DNA from: Flavobacteriales bacterium
Lineage (GTDB): Bacteria; Bacteroidota; Bacteroidia; Flavobacteriales; CAJXXR01
Length of the DNA: 64,000 nt
NCBI GenBank assembly: GCA_025210805.1
Contig: JAOAQX010000032.1
Span: 62,001-126,000 of the forward strand
Direction of reading: 5' to 3'
A model generated the notes under the pieces. That model was not told the origin of the DNA. It saw nothing but the letters and a program-made list of their open reading frames with translations, and ran no database searches. A program made the position numbers and the translations under genes. Shown piece after piece: positions 17,472-26,817 of this stretch; position 1 is the first letter of the stretch, and each line of letters begins with the position of its first letter.

Positions 17472-19943
17472 TTAAAAACTCACTTCTATTCTTAATTTTA
17501 AGGCGGATCTTCTTCCTAATTGCTTATAGAAAGGACCTTTATTGAGTCTTGTAACATATTCTAATCTCAATACTTTGAAGATATTACTCACACCAATACC
17601 TATTTCCATATAAGGTTCGTTTTGTGGCTTGTTTAGGTTCGGATGTGCATCAATTACCGCATTTGCATTTTGGTCTAACTGTCCATAGAACATTTTAAAT
17701 GAAGCCGCTTCTCTAATTTTGAGTTTTCTTAGTAAAGGGATTTTATTGAATAACACACCTCCACCATTCATATTGATATGTAAATTACTGTATGTAGTAG
17801 CAGAGAGTGAATAATTATCTAATAAATTATAAACATATCTTCCTGCAGCAAAACCTTGTAGAGACTGTGGGTTATACATTAAATTATAAGGAACTTTTCC
17901 GAAGATTTTACCCACATCAAAATAAGTTTGAAACTTGATGGTTTCTAAGTAAAACACTTTTTTAAAACTGGCGTTGAGGTGGGCATAGTTTGCAGTGCTT
18001 CCATCAGGGAGTTTTGTGTTTCCTATTTCTGATATAAAATGATAAACAGGCTTTACTCCTCCAAAATAGAGTCTATTAAAGAACTGTTGGTCAAAATCGG
18101 TGTCTTTAGAGTATCTAAAGTCAAACATCACACTTCGGTTATCTAAATAGTCGAGGTTTTTCCCTGCTTTTCTAATAGGATTAAACGGATTCCCCGAAAA
18201 TCTTCTGAGTTTTGTTCTCATCAGGATTTTGAAATATGGATTGAATTCTCTAGAAAGGTCGATTCCTAAATATTTTTCTCGAAGAAGATATTCGTTGAAA
18301 TTATTAAACTGAAGCATAGAGAGTACATTTCCTCCACCTTGAGAATAGGGGTTTTCTTGAATAAATTCTAAAAAAGGGTTTCTGGCTAAATCTGTGTAAT
18401 CATCTTTATACTTTATTTTTAGTACAGATCTTTTTTCTTTTGAGAGAAGCAAGGCAAAATTACCTCCCCATTTAAATTCTTTATCTCTTGTTCCATATCC
18501 CAAATACCCACCAATACTGAAGTTTTCACTAAAATTTTTCGAGGTTCTTATGGGAACGTTTATTCTTACGTCTTCTATGGCATTTCTGTAGAACATATCA
18601 AAATAGGGTCCGATATCTATTTTATTTGCTTCATAATAACCAGAAATAGTCATTCCAGCCAGTCTGTCAATTGTTTTGAAATATTGATTGTCTTTCAGTG
18701 AGGTAATTCCAGCTAATACTTGGTCTTGGTTTGCAGCAGAGATTAAAGTATCTCGAGAAAGTAGATGCTCGAGTTTTTTATTATTCGTACTCAGAATATT
18801 CAATGGTGCTCCTTTTTCTCTTGGTTCTTGAAAAGAAACTTCTTTTTGCATTTGAAATTTTCTACTTTCTTGATCTTTGCTAATAGAGAGTGTTGCGTAA
18901 GTATTGATATTGGATAAAAACCATTTTTTTGCTTTATTCTGAGCATAAGAATAAGCCACAGAATAATCGTGAATGAAGTTTACATTTGCCGATACAGGAA
19001 TAACAGCCGTGATGTTCTCTATGGCGTAAGTTTTATTATTGATCCAAAACTCTCCTTCAAAAACAGGATTCATTCTGTTTTTTGGATAATATTCCATTTT
19101 ATAAGAGGTGGAGGAATCATCATTTTTTGTACTATCAGTTATATACATTTCATAGTGCAGTTTCCAAGAAGAAGAAACAGGACTCGGAAAGGCTTTGTCA
19201 AAAATATAGACAAGGTTATGGTAAAAGTTTAGGTTGTCTGCAACTTTATTTCCTACAACATCACTAATGAATCCGTCGGTATTTTCTAAAACAGTCTTTT
19301 TGTCTTTTTTTATGAGTTTACGAGTTTCGTCGCCATCTGTTTTTTGGTAATCATACAGTTCTTCCGTAAACATGATGGGCAACATATAGGTACCCTTTTT
19401 TTTGTTTTTAATAAAAGCACCTTGGCTATTTTTATAGCGCTTATGTTTTTTTGTTTCTTCATCAATATTAGAGAGTAAAACAGAAGTTTTTTCGGTTTCT
19501 AATAGTTTGATGTTTTGGGTATTTTCTGGGTTATTTTTCTTTTTATTTTCAATCACTTGATCCATTAAGAGTTCTTCTTGACTAAAATCAGGAGTGAGAA
19601 TAATTTCGGTGAGTGTGTTTTCTTCTTCTTTGAGCTTAACTAAAAGAAATTTTGGAAGGGTTTTTATTAGGTATTGCTTTGTTTCGTACCCTATATAAGA
19701 AACTTCAAGTGTGTCTCTTTTTTTTACTTTTTTTAGAGAAAGTTCAAATTTTCCATCAAGATCAGTTGAAGTACCTTTGGTTGAGTTTTTTACCACAACA
19801 TTTACCCCAATGAGTTCTTCACCTGTTTGAGAGTCTACAATCTTACCTGATAGATGCTTTTTTTGCCCATACATAGGAGTTAACAACAAGATAAAACTTA
19901 GAATTAACAACCAATTTTTACTAATCAAATTACTCTTCACCAT
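17472..19943 (-). CDS. DUF5686 outer-membrane protein with carboxypeptidase-regulatory-like domain
   Basis: An 823-residue protein: signal peptide ending near MYGQ (residue 27), a carboxypeptidase-D-regulatory-like domain (about 28-110, with GKIVDSQTGEELIGVNV and GTSTDLDGKFELSL), and a long remainder typical of the DUF5686 family, predicted to be outer-membrane beta-barrel at the C-terminus (ending LKLRIEVSF). Members are abundant in Bacteroidota and their function is not established. The gene precedes the LtaS-like gene by three bases and so heads the sphingolipid operon; a role in moving or placing the finished lipid in the outer membrane is conceivable but unproven. Confidence 0.83.
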   Translation of the reverse strand: MVKSNLISKNWLLILSFILLLTPMYGQKKHLSGKIVDSQTGEELIGVNVVVKNSTKGTSTDLDGKFELSLKKVKKRDTLEVSYIGYETKQYLIKTLPKFLLVKLKEEENTLTEIILTPDFSQEELLMDQVIENKKKNNPENTQNIKLLETEKTSVLLSNIDEETKKHKRYKNSQGAFIKNKKKGTYMLPIMFTEELYDYQKTDGDETRKLIKKDKKTVLENTDGFISDVVGNKVADNLNFYHNLVYIFDKAFPSPVSSSWKLHYEMYITDSTKNDDSSTSYKMEYYPKNRMNPVFEGEFWINNKTYAIENITAVIPVSANVNFIHDYSVAYSYAQNKAKKWFLSNINTYATLSISKDQESRKFQMQKEVSFQEPREKGAPLNILSTNNKKLEHLLSRDTLISAANQDQVLAGITSLKDNQYFKTIDRLAGMTISGYYEANKIDIGPYFDMFYRNAIEDVRINVPIRTSKNFSENFSIGGYLGYGTRDKEFKWGGNFALLLSKEKRSVLKIKYKDDYTDLARNPFLEFIQENPYSQGGGNVLSMLQFNNFNEYLLREKYLGIDLSREFNPYFKILMRTKLRRFSGNPFNPIRKAGKNLDYLDNRSVMFDFRYSKDTDFDQQFFNRLYFGGVKPVYHFISEIGNTKLPDGSTANYAHLNASFKKVFYLETIKFQTYFDVGKIFGKVPYNLMYNPQSLQGFAAGRYVYNLLDNYSLSATTYSNLHINMNGGGVLFNKIPLLRKLKIREAASFKMFYGQLDQNANAVIDAHPNLNKPQNEPYMEIGIGVSNIFKVLRLEYVTRLNKGPFYKQLGRRSALKLRIEVSF

Positions 19944-20163
19944 TTATATGTTCTTTCGAAGGCTATAACTATTAAACTTCTGAATTGAATGTGACTATTC
20001 ACGGTGCTAAATTAAGACAACAATTTGTTAACTTTAAATTAATATGATAAGTAGTCTTAAATTTTGTGTGAAATGCAATTTTATCGTGTAAGTGGTGATT
20101 TTGGTATTTATATGGATTGTAACATTTTTGCCTGAAGGTTGAAAATATTGGTGATTTAAGCAA

Positions 20164-20691
20164 TCAACTCATCCAGGTCATTCTTTGAGTAATCATTTTC
20201 CATTTCCCTTGTGTTTTTTTATAAATTTCATAATAGCCTTGACCAAATAATGGTGCATTAATTATTGAAATTTCTATATAGGCATATTCTTGATTTTTAA
20301 TCTTAAATAAAATAGGGAAGGAAAGGTATAATGTTCCGAATTTGCTTTTTCGAAAAAGATTATTTTTTATCTGATTTTTATGAAGATGTCTTCTCTTAAA
20401 GCGTTTTATGGAGTTGTTGTGTATTACTTGATTTTTTATATTTGATTTATGTAATTGTTTGTGTAAATCGATCCATTTATCGTTATTTTTTTCTTTTATA
20501 GACATAAATAGTTCAAAAAGAAGATGCTCAAGTACTTCTGAGGTGTCTAGGTTAATAGGTTTTAATTGTAGTATGGATTCTAATAACGAGTCTGATTCAA
20601 GTTTTTGATTAATAAAGTCATATCTTTTGTCTTGTCCATGTGAAAAAGAAATGAAAAATATGGAAAAAAACAACAAAAGATTATTTTTCAT
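20164..20691 (-). CDS. Secreted protein of unknown function
   Basis: A 175-residue protein with a signal peptide (MKNNLLLFFSIFFISFSHG, cut before Q20) and a mature part rich in Lys and hydrophobic residues, with a C-terminal YAYIEISIINAPLFGQGYYE segment that suggests a beta-sheet ending. I recognise no domain. It begins 11 bases inside the end of the DUF4230 gene, so the two are translated from one message. Confidence 0.7.
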   Translation of the reverse strand: MKNNLLLFFSIFFISFSHGQDKRYDFINQKLESDSLLESILQLKPINLDTSEVLEHLLFELFMSIKEKNNDKWIDLHKQLHKSNIKNQVIHNNSIKRFKRRHLHKNQIKNNLFRKSKFGTLYLSFPILFKIKNQEYAYIEISIINAPLFGQGYYEIYKKTQGKWKMITQRMTWMS

Positions 20692-21319
20692 ATTTTCCCA
20701 AATTATTTTCGGTGTTTTCTATTTTCTCAATCATCTTTAAATCTTTATTTTGATACGCTATTTTCCATCCCAATATTTTAGAACTTTCTTGAAGCAGAAG
20801 AAACATTTCTTTTGTTTGATCTATTGCTAGAGTAGGAAGGTGAGATTCTGTAACTTTTTCTTTCAGAATTATTTTAGCTTTAGCTTGAAGTTCGTTGAGG
20901 TCTTGTTCTGAGTATTTTAAGAATATACTATCTTGAATATCGTAGTAGTTTACATCAGTTTCTAAGGAGATAATTTCAGGTTCGGGTATGGTGCTTATAG
21001 AAATAGTTTTATGCTCTTTGTTTACCTCAATTTTTGCCTTGGCTAAATCGATACCTACAAAAGCTTTCCCTTTTACAATTAAAAGTGCTTTTCTGCTTTG
21101 GGTAAGAAAGTTGAACATTGCTTTTTGCTCTTCTCTTGTGTCTATAATTTCTTGAAATTCACCTTCCACCAAAATCATTTTACAAACTCTTTTGGTTTGC
21201 TCTAGCAATACAGACGCTTCTTGTTCTACACGTATTTTATTCTTTTTGTAGAACCAAAAATAAACCATAAACGAACCAAAAAGGATGGAGAGCAATATGA
21301 GGAAAATAGTGGTAATCAT
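20681..21319 (-). CDS. DUF4230 membrane-anchored protein
   Basis: The protein (212 residues) has one N-terminal membrane segment (about 3-23) followed by a basic FYKKNKIR stretch and a DUF4230 domain with the family's alternating pattern: KALLIVKGKAFVGIDLAKAK near 78-97 and ISTIPEPEIISLETDVNYYD near 108-127. DUF4230 proteins are common in Bacteroidota and Firmicutes; their function is unknown. The EamA transporter gene lies 34 bases upstream and the secreted-protein gene overlaps its end by 11 bases. Confidence 0.85.
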   Translation of the reverse strand: MITTIFLILLSILFGSFMVYFWFYKKNKIRVEQEASVLLEQTKRVCKMILVEGEFQEIIDTREEQKAMFNFLTQSRKALLIVKGKAFVGIDLAKAKIEVNKEHKTISISTIPEPEIISLETDVNYYDIQDSIFLKYSEQDLNELQAKAKIILKEKVTESHLPTLAIDQTKEMFLLLQESSKILGWKIAYQNKDLKMIEKIENTENNLGKYEK

Positions 21320-21353
21320 AAGATTTTTTATTCAGATGAAGAAAAGAGAAAAT

Positions 21354-22250
21354 TTAGACTTTTTTCTTCTTGTTAATTTTTGATTTTATGAGAGCATTGG
21401 CAAAAATTGAGCCTAAGATGATGATTCCTCCGAAATAGAATTCCTTAGTCATTACTTCCTCTTCTCCAAAAAGAATTAAGGCCAAAATAATGGCGTAAAT
21501 GGGTTCTAAATTCACGCTAATAGTGAGTGTGAAAGGCGAAATTTCCTTCATTACATAAATACCCAACATAAATGCAAATGCAGTACAAACAGTTCCCAAA
21601 ATCAATAAATAAACCCAGTCGTTAATAGGTAAATCCCATTGCCAAGAATGCCCATCTCTAAAGAAACTAAAGAAAATAACTACGCCCAAAGCACCCAACA
21701 TTTCATATAATGTGATGGTTACAGAGTTGTCACCTCTTGCAATTAGTCTTCCGTTGATGATGGTAAATAATGCTCCAAGAAAAGCCGTGATTAAACCTAA
21801 AATAATTCCCCAAGCAAACTCGCTTTCAAAACTAAAAATGATGGAAATACCGATGATTACTACGATTCCTAAAATAAGTTCATAGAGCTTAATAGATGTT
21901 TTATTGATCAGCGGATCTAAAATGGAGACAAATAAACTTGCAGATGCCAAGCAGGTGAGCGCTATAGAAACATTGGAAACTTCTATAGATTCAAAAAAAG
22001 CATACCAATGCAAACCTATCAAACACCCAATACCAAGATATTGGATCATTTTTTTTGTTTCAGGAAACTGCCTCTTTTTTGAATAAAGCTGAAACAGCAA
22101 TAGACTCAAAAACGCAATACCCGTTCTAAAGGCAGTGGTTTGAATGGCACCTACGGAGATCAATTTTCCTAAAACACCTGTAAACCCCCAGATGAGAACT
22201 GTAAGATGTAATAGTAGAAAAAATCGATACTTTTTAATCAAGTTTTTCAT
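21354..22250 (-). CDS. EamA-family (DMT superfamily) transporter
   Basis: A 298-residue protein with ten predicted membrane segments in two EamA repeats (about 10-145 and 150-290). GFTGVLGKLIS in the first helix and VNLEPIYAIILALILFGEE late in the second repeat are hallmarks of the drug/metabolite transporter superfamily. Substrates range from amino acids to nucleosides and cannot be told here. A -7 box (TATTTTTG on the minus strand at 22280-22273) lies 23 bases upstream. Confidence 0.88.
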   Translation of the reverse strand: MKNLIKKYRFFLLLHLTVLIWGFTGVLGKLISVGAIQTTAFRTGIAFLSLLLFQLYSKKRQFPETKKMIQYLGIGCLIGLHWYAFFESIEVSNVSIALTCLASASLFVSILDPLINKTSIKLYELILGIVVIIGISIIFSFESEFAWGIILGLITAFLGALFTIINGRLIARGDNSVTITLYEMLGALGVVIFFSFFRDGHSWQWDLPINDWVYLLILGTVCTAFAFMLGIYVMKEISPFTLTISVNLEPIYAIILALILFGEEEVMTKEFYFGGIIILGSIFANALIKSKINKKKKV

Positions 22251-22272
22251 TCCAAAATTCTGAGTTGAAAAA

Positions 22273-22280
22273 CAAAAATA
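22273..22280 (-). promoter_or_regulatory. TAnnTTTG -7 box for the EamA gene
   Basis: The minus strand reads TATTTTTG here, a match to the Bacteroidota -7 consensus TAnnTTTG, about 23 bases before the ATG at 22250. No convincing -33 TTG was placed. Confidence 0.4.
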
Positions 22281-22366
22281 GAAGAATATTTTGTGATTCT
22301 TTTCATTCTACAAAAACTCGGGTAGATAAAAAGGTTTCTAAATGGTATCTTTTGTGCTATTTTGAG

Positions 22367-22374
22367 TAAATTTG
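22367..22374 (+). promoter_or_regulatory. TAnnTTTG -7 box for the sufE cluster
   Basis: TAAATTTG matches the Bacteroidota -7 consensus and lies 25 bases before the sufE start codon. It diverges from the EamA promoter about 90 bases away. Confidence 0.4.
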
Positions 22375-22398
22375 TGAGCACCAAAAAACCATGAGAAA

Positions 22399-22809
22399 AT
22401 GACTATCAATCAAATACAAGATGAGTTGATCGATGAGTTTTCTTTTTTTGAAGATTGGATGGAAAAGTATGAGTACATCATTGATCTTGGAAAAGAACTT
22501 CCAGCAATGGAAAAAGAAAATCAAACAGAAGAGAACTTAATAAAAGGATGCCAATCCCAAGTGTGGCTTCATGCCGAGGAAAATGAAGGTAATATTCACT
22601 TTTCTGCCGATAGTGACGCCATTATAACCAAAGGAATTATAGCGGTACTTTTGAGATCTGTAAATGGGAAATCTGCAAAGGAAATTGCTGAATCACCACT
22701 GTATTTTGTTGAGAAAATAGGATTAAAAGAACACCTTTCTATGACTCGAGCAAACGGACTGGTTTCTATGATCAACAAAATCTCTGAGATTGCCAAAAAA
22801 TACGCTTAA
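22399..22809 (+). CDS. sufE: SufE-like Fe-S cluster sulfur acceptor
   Basis: SufE takes persulfide sulfur from the cysteine desulfurase SufS and passes it to the SufBCD scaffold. The 136-residue protein has the family core with the acceptor Cys51 in LIKGCQSQVWLHAE and the later IAVLLRSVNGKSAKEI and MTRANGLVSMINKI segments. It is the first of three closely spaced genes (SufE, DUF59, DUF2480), the usual Fe-S group of Bacteroidota; sufBCDS are not in the window. Confidence 0.93.
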   Translation: MTINQIQDELIDEFSFFEDWMEKYEYIIDLGKELPAMEKENQTEENLIKGCQSQVWLHAEENEGNIHFSADSDAIITKGIIAVLLRSVNGKSAKEIAESPLYFVEKIGLKEHLSMTRANGLVSMINKISEIAKKYA

Positions 22810-22827
22810 ACCAACCAAAAAAAGATT

Positions 22828-23148
22828 ATGACCGAAGAAGAAATGCAAAGAATAGGGGAGCGAGTGATAGAAGTATTACACACAATTTATGACCCCGAAA
22901 TCCCTGTGGATATTTATGAACTGGGACTTATTTATGATGTAAAAGTTTCTGATGAAGGAGATATAGAAATAGAAATGACACTTACTTCACCAAATTGTCC
23001 AGTTGCCGAAACCTTGCCCGTGGAAGTGCAAGATAAAGTAAAAGAATTGCCAGAAGTTGAGAATTGCCGTGTAGAAATTGTATTTGATCCGCCTTGGGAT
23101 AAATCAATGATGAGTGAAGAGGCTCAACTGGAACTCGGTTTTATGTAA
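22828..23148 (+). CDS. DUF59/SufT-like Fe-S assembly factor
   Basis: A 106-residue single-domain protein of the MIP18 (DUF59) family. It shows the diagnostic DPEIPVDIYELGLIYDV stretch at 22-38 and the conserved Cys57 in TSPNCPVAETLP, then the C-terminal FDPPWDKSMMSEEA segment. Members help mature Fe-S proteins. It lies 18 bases after sufE and 6 bases before the DUF2480 gene, consistent with a joint role. Confidence 0.93.
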   Translation: MTEEEMQRIGERVIEVLHTIYDPEIPVDIYELGLIYDVKVSDEGDIEIEMTLTSPNCPVAETLPVEVQDKVKELPEVENCRVEIVFDPPWDKSMMSEEAQLELGFM

Positions 23149-23154
23149 GCTATT

Positions 23155-23634
23155 ATGGAAGAACCACAGGACAGAAGAATTATTGAATTTGATCTTTCAG
23201 ATTACTATCCAAAGAATATTCAAGAATTCGATATCGCTTCATTTCTCTACAAAGGTATTGCGGTGAAAGAAAAAGAATTTAGGAAGACGCTTAAGGACTT
23301 TGACTGCTCTATTTTAGAAGGAAAAAATGTGAGATTATTTTGCAGTGTTGATGCCATTATTCCTGCATGGGTATTTCCATTTGTAGCCAATTTAATTGCT
23401 AAAAAAGCCAATTTTGTAGCCATTGCAGAATCAAATTTAGATTTTGCTCAGCAATATATTGCTCATGAACTGTCTCAAATTGAATGGGAAAAGTTTGAAA
23501 ATAAACGTGTGTTATTAAGAGGGTGTAGTGATAAAGAAATACCACAAGAATCCTATGTTTTGGTTACACTAAAACTCTCCAAAATTGCCAAAAAACTGAG
23601 CTATGGCGAGCTTTGTTCTCAAGTGCCTTTATAA
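23155..23634 (+). CDS. DUF2480 family protein
   Basis: This 159-residue cytoplasmic protein (opening MEEPQDRRIIEFDLSDYYP) matches the Bacteroidota-specific DUF2480 family, usually found next to sufE and DUF59 genes. Function is unknown; position suggests a part in Fe-S cluster assembly. Conserved-looking features include DCSILEGKNVRLFCSVDAII and the C-terminal LVTLKLSKIAKKLSYGELC. It is the last gene of the three-gene cluster. Confidence 0.85.
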   Translation: MEEPQDRRIIEFDLSDYYPKNIQEFDIASFLYKGIAVKEKEFRKTLKDFDCSILEGKNVRLFCSVDAIIPAWVFPFVANLIAKKANFVAIAESNLDFAQQYIAHELSQIEWEKFENKRVLLRGCSDKEIPQESYVLVTLKLSKIAKKLSYGELCSQVPL

Positions 23635-23701
23635 CACCATTCCATACCTTTTTGTGGAGTTAATTAGCAGTAAGTATAAGAAAATTGTCTGAATAATTTA
23701 T

Positions 23702-23758
23702 AAAATAAGTTGATCAAGCGAAGATGAAAATCTAAGGTTTAATCAACTTTATTTTTTT
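23702..23758 (+). terminator. Terminator-like stem-loop after the Fe-S genes
   Basis: AAAATAAGTTGAT (23702-23714) pairs with ATCAACTTTATTTT (23742-23755) with one bulged A, and the right arm runs into a T-tract. The 27-base loop is larger than usual, so function as a terminator is plausible rather than certain. Confidence 0.45.
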
Positions 23759-23800
23759 GAGCAAAAAAAGGTACATTAACTCCATAGACGGTATTATTAA

Positions 23801-23833
23801 CCAACTACCAACTACCAACTACCAACTACCAAC
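23801..23833 (+). repeat. Heptanucleotide tandem repeat before the DUF3050 gene
   Basis: The unit CCAACTA occurs four times in a row (23801-23828), followed by a partial fifth (CCAAC). It ends 10 bases before the ATG at 23844. Seven-base units slip during replication and the copy number may vary between strains. Confidence 0.85.
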
Positions 23834-23843
23834 AACTAAAAGT

Positions 23844-24608
23844 ATGTCTATTTCAGAATTAAAACAAAATATTTTTTCAGAGCGAGAAGCGATAATTAAT
23901 CATCCTGTTTATGGCGCAATTTCTAGCGTGGAACAGGTTCAAGAATTAATGAAGCTTCATGTGTTTGCCGTATGGGATTTTATGTCGCTCTTGAAATCTT
24001 TACAAAAACAATTCACTTGTGTAGATACCCCATGGTTACCCACCAAGAATGCAGAAATGCGTAGGTTTATCAATGAAATAGTTTTGGAAGAAGAAAGTGA
24101 TCAAGACCGACATGGAAACTACAAGTCTCATTTTGAGATGTATTTAGAGGCCATGGAAACTTTAGGGATTGAAACGTCTTTCATGCATCAATTTATTGAA
24201 CAAGTAAGAGAAAATGGAGTTAGAGATGCCATCTCGCATTTAGAAAACAAAGTAGTACAAGACTTTTTATCTACTACTTTTGATATTGTGGAAAGCAATG
24301 ATCCACACAAAATAGTTTCAGCATTTGCCATCGGGCGAGAAGATTTGATACCAGATATGTTTCATGAGATTGTGAATCAATTGGCAGACAGGTTTCCAGA
24401 TAAGTTTGATGCATTAAAATATTATTTAGATAGACATATCGAATTAGACGGAGATCATCATGGGCCACTTTCAGAGCAAATGCTTGAAATGGTTTGTGAA
24501 AATAAAAAGATAAAATGGCAAGAGGCTGAGGTGGTTGCGAAAGAATGTCTGATTCAAAGAGCGAAACTTTGGACGGCTATTGAGGAAAAAATGATAAATT
24601 TGGTTTAA
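23844..24608 (+). CDS. DUF3050 family protein (heme-oxygenase-like fold)
   Basis: Starting at the ATG at 23844 (MSISELKQNIFSEREAII), the 254-residue protein matches DUF3050: LMKLHVFAVWDFMSLLKSLQ, EIVLEEESDQDRHGNYKSHF and YLDRHIELDGDHHGPLS are typical His- and Glu-rich helices, likely metal-binding. The family is thought to share the heme-oxygenase/TenA-like helical fold; the reaction is unknown. A longer in-frame start at 23757 would put the CCAACTA repeat in coding sequence and add an unconserved leader, so I prefer 23844. Confidence 0.82.
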   Translation: MSISELKQNIFSEREAIINHPVYGAISSVEQVQELMKLHVFAVWDFMSLLKSLQKQFTCVDTPWLPTKNAEMRRFINEIVLEEESDQDRHGNYKSHFEMYLEAMETLGIETSFMHQFIEQVRENGVRDAISHLENKVVQDFLSTTFDIVESNDPHKIVSAFAIGREDLIPDMFHEIVNQLADRFPDKFDALKYYLDRHIELDGDHHGPLSEQMLEMVCENKKIKWQEAEVVAKECLIQRAKLWTAIEEKMINLV

Positions 24609-24632
24609 AACAGAAAACATCTAAAAATACCT

Positions 24633-26795
24633 ATGATAAAAAAATGGATTATGGCTGCGGTAGTAGCCTTGAGTTTGATTCCATCTTCTGCAAAAGCAGA
24701 TGAAGGAATGTGGTTGCCAATGTTTTTAAACAAAAACATGGAAGAAATGCAACGTTTGGGACTTCAATTAACCCCAGAACAATTGTATGACATTAATAAT
24801 TCTAGCCTTAAAGATGCTATCGTAAGCTTTGGAGGATTTTGTACAGGAGAAATTATCTCAAGTCAAGGTCTTGTTCTTACAAATCACCACTGTGGATATG
24901 ATGCTATTCAAACACATTCTGTAGTAGAGGAAGGAGCACCAGAAAAAAATATTTTGGATAATGGTTTTTGGGCTCAAAATCACGGAGAAGAAAAGCCAAA
25001 TGAAGGACTTTTTGTAGATTTCTTAGTAAGAATGGATGATGTCACTAAAGATATCCTATCAGGAATCAATGACAATACCAGCGAAGAAGAAAGAGCGAAG
25101 AAAATTTCTGAGAGAATCCAATCTAAACAACAAGCAAAAAGTGAAGGAGGAAAATATATCGTAAAAATCAAATCATTTTTTGATGGAAATGAATACTATA
25201 TGTTTACTTACCAAAGATATAATGATGTAAGACTTGTAGGAACCCCTCCACAATCTATCGGAAAGTATGGAGGAGATACAGACAACTGGATGTGGCCAAG
25301 ACAAACAGGAGATTTCTCATTGTTTCGTGTATATGCAGCACCAGATGGTTCGCCAGCACATTATTCAACGGAAAATATTCCATTAGAACCTAAACATCAT
25401 CTTCCTATTTCTATGAAAGGAGTAAAGAAAGGTGATTTTTCTATGATATGGGGATATCCAGGATCTACAGATCGTTACTTAACATCTTATGGAGTAAAAC
25501 AAGCTATAGAAGTTCATAATCCTACTATTGTAGATATTAGAAGAACAAAACTTGATGTGCTAGACAAGCATATGGCAGCTTCAGATAAAGTAAGAATTCA
25601 GTATTCCTCTAAATATGCCAATGTTGCCAATTACTGGAAATACTTTATTGGGCAAACAAAGGGACTGAAAAGACTAAACGTTTTTGAGAAAAAACAAGAA
25701 ATCGAGAATAATTTTAGAGAATGGAGAATGGCAAAACAGCATGAAAGATCTCGCTATAATGCCATTTTGCATGATATTAAAAATGCTTACGAAAACAACG
25801 AGCCATTTGTAAAACCTAGCGTATATGCACGTGAGGCAGCACTTACAGGTTCAGACATGGTATTGTTTGCTTTAAGAATGAGTAAAACTCTAGAATATGC
25901 TCTAAAAGAAGGAAACGAAAAAGCTAAACCGATGGTGTTGGCTTCAATGGATAAGCAAATTGACGATTTCTTCAAAGATTATGACCCAGCAACAGACAAG
26001 GAATTATTTATTACCTTGATGAAAAAGTATGACAATGACATTGCAGATTCAGCTATGAAACCAGACTTTTTCCAGAAAGTAAAATGTGGAGGTTTTGAAA
26101 AATATGCTAAAAAAGCCTATAAAAAAACCATGTTTGCAGATGCTGCCAAGTTGAAAGACTTTGTAAAAGATCCAAGTTTGAAAAAACTTAAAAAAGATCC
26201 TTTCTATAAAATTCAAAATTCTGTTTTTACTGTGTACCAAAACTTGAGTGAAAAAGAAGCAAAAGCACTAGAAAAAAGTGAAAGAGCCACACGTCTTTTT
26301 GTAGACGGATTAAGAAAAATGGATGCAAAGAAGAACTATTATCCTAATGCTAATTTTACCATGAGATGTACTTATGGAACTGTTCAAGACTATTACCCAC
26401 AAGATGCAGTTCACTATAACTACTTTACGACTATGGAAGGATTGATTGAGAAAATGGATAACAGCAATCCTGAGTTTGTGGTGCCACAGAAAATGGTAGA
26501 TTTACACAAAGCAAAAGACTATGGACAGTATGCCGATGCTGATGGTAAACTACATATCTGTTTTACTTCCAATAACGATATAACAGGAGGAAACTCGGGG
26601 TCACCAGTAATCAACGGAAACGGAGAGCTTATCGGTTGTGCTTTTGATGGAAACTGGGAAGCCATGAGTGGAGATATCGCTTTTGAAACAAACCTTCAAA
26701 GAACGATATCAGTAGATATTCGTTATGTACTTTGGGTAATCGACAAATTCTCGGGTGCAGGACATATCGTAGATGAAATGACATTAGTAAAATAA
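24633..26795 (+). CDS. S46-family dipeptidyl-peptidase, DPP7 type
   Basis: A periplasmic serine peptidase that removes dipeptides from the N-terminus of peptides, feeding peptide catabolism. The 720-residue protein starts with a signal peptide (cut near KADEG, residue 22). Catalytic residues are visible: His85 in LTNHHCGYDAIQTHS, an Asp in the GGDTDNWMWPRQTGDFSLFR region, and Ser655 in TGGNSGSPV. The specificity position is Gly673 (AFDGNWEAMSGD); in characterised enzymes Gly here marks DPP7 (hydrophobic P1), whereas Arg marks DPP11 (acidic P1). A good terminator follows. Confidence 0.93.
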   Translation: MIKKWIMAAVVALSLIPSSAKADEGMWLPMFLNKNMEEMQRLGLQLTPEQLYDINNSSLKDAIVSFGGFCTGEIISSQGLVLTNHHCGYDAIQTHSVVEEGAPEKNILDNGFWAQNHGEEKPNEGLFVDFLVRMDDVTKDILSGINDNTSEEERAKKISERIQSKQQAKSEGGKYIVKIKSFFDGNEYYMFTYQRYNDVRLVGTPPQSIGKYGGDTDNWMWPRQTGDFSLFRVYAAPDGSPAHYSTENIPLEPKHHLPISMKGVKKGDFSMIWGYPGSTDRYLTSYGVKQAIEVHNPTIVDIRRTKLDVLDKHMAASDKVRIQYSSKYANVANYWKYFIGQTKGLKRLNVFEKKQEIENNFREWRMAKQHERSRYNAILHDIKNAYENNEPFVKPSVYAREAALTGSDMVLFALRMSKTLEYALKEGNEKAKPMVLASMDKQIDDFFKDYDPATDKELFITLMKKYDNDIADSAMKPDFFQKVKCGGFEKYAKKAYKKTMFADAAKLKDFVKDPSLKKLKKDPFYKIQNSVFTVYQNLSEKEAKALEKSERATRLFVDGLRKMDAKKNYYPNANFTMRCTYGTVQDYYPQDAVHYNYFTTMEGLIEKMDNSNPEFVVPQKMVDLHKAKDYGQYADADGKLHICFTSNNDITGGNSGSPVINGNGELIGCAFDGNWEAMSGDIAFETNLQRTISVDIRYVLWVIDKFSGAGHIVDEMTLVK

Positions 26796-26817
26796 GTCAG
26801 ATTAGAATAACTTTTTG

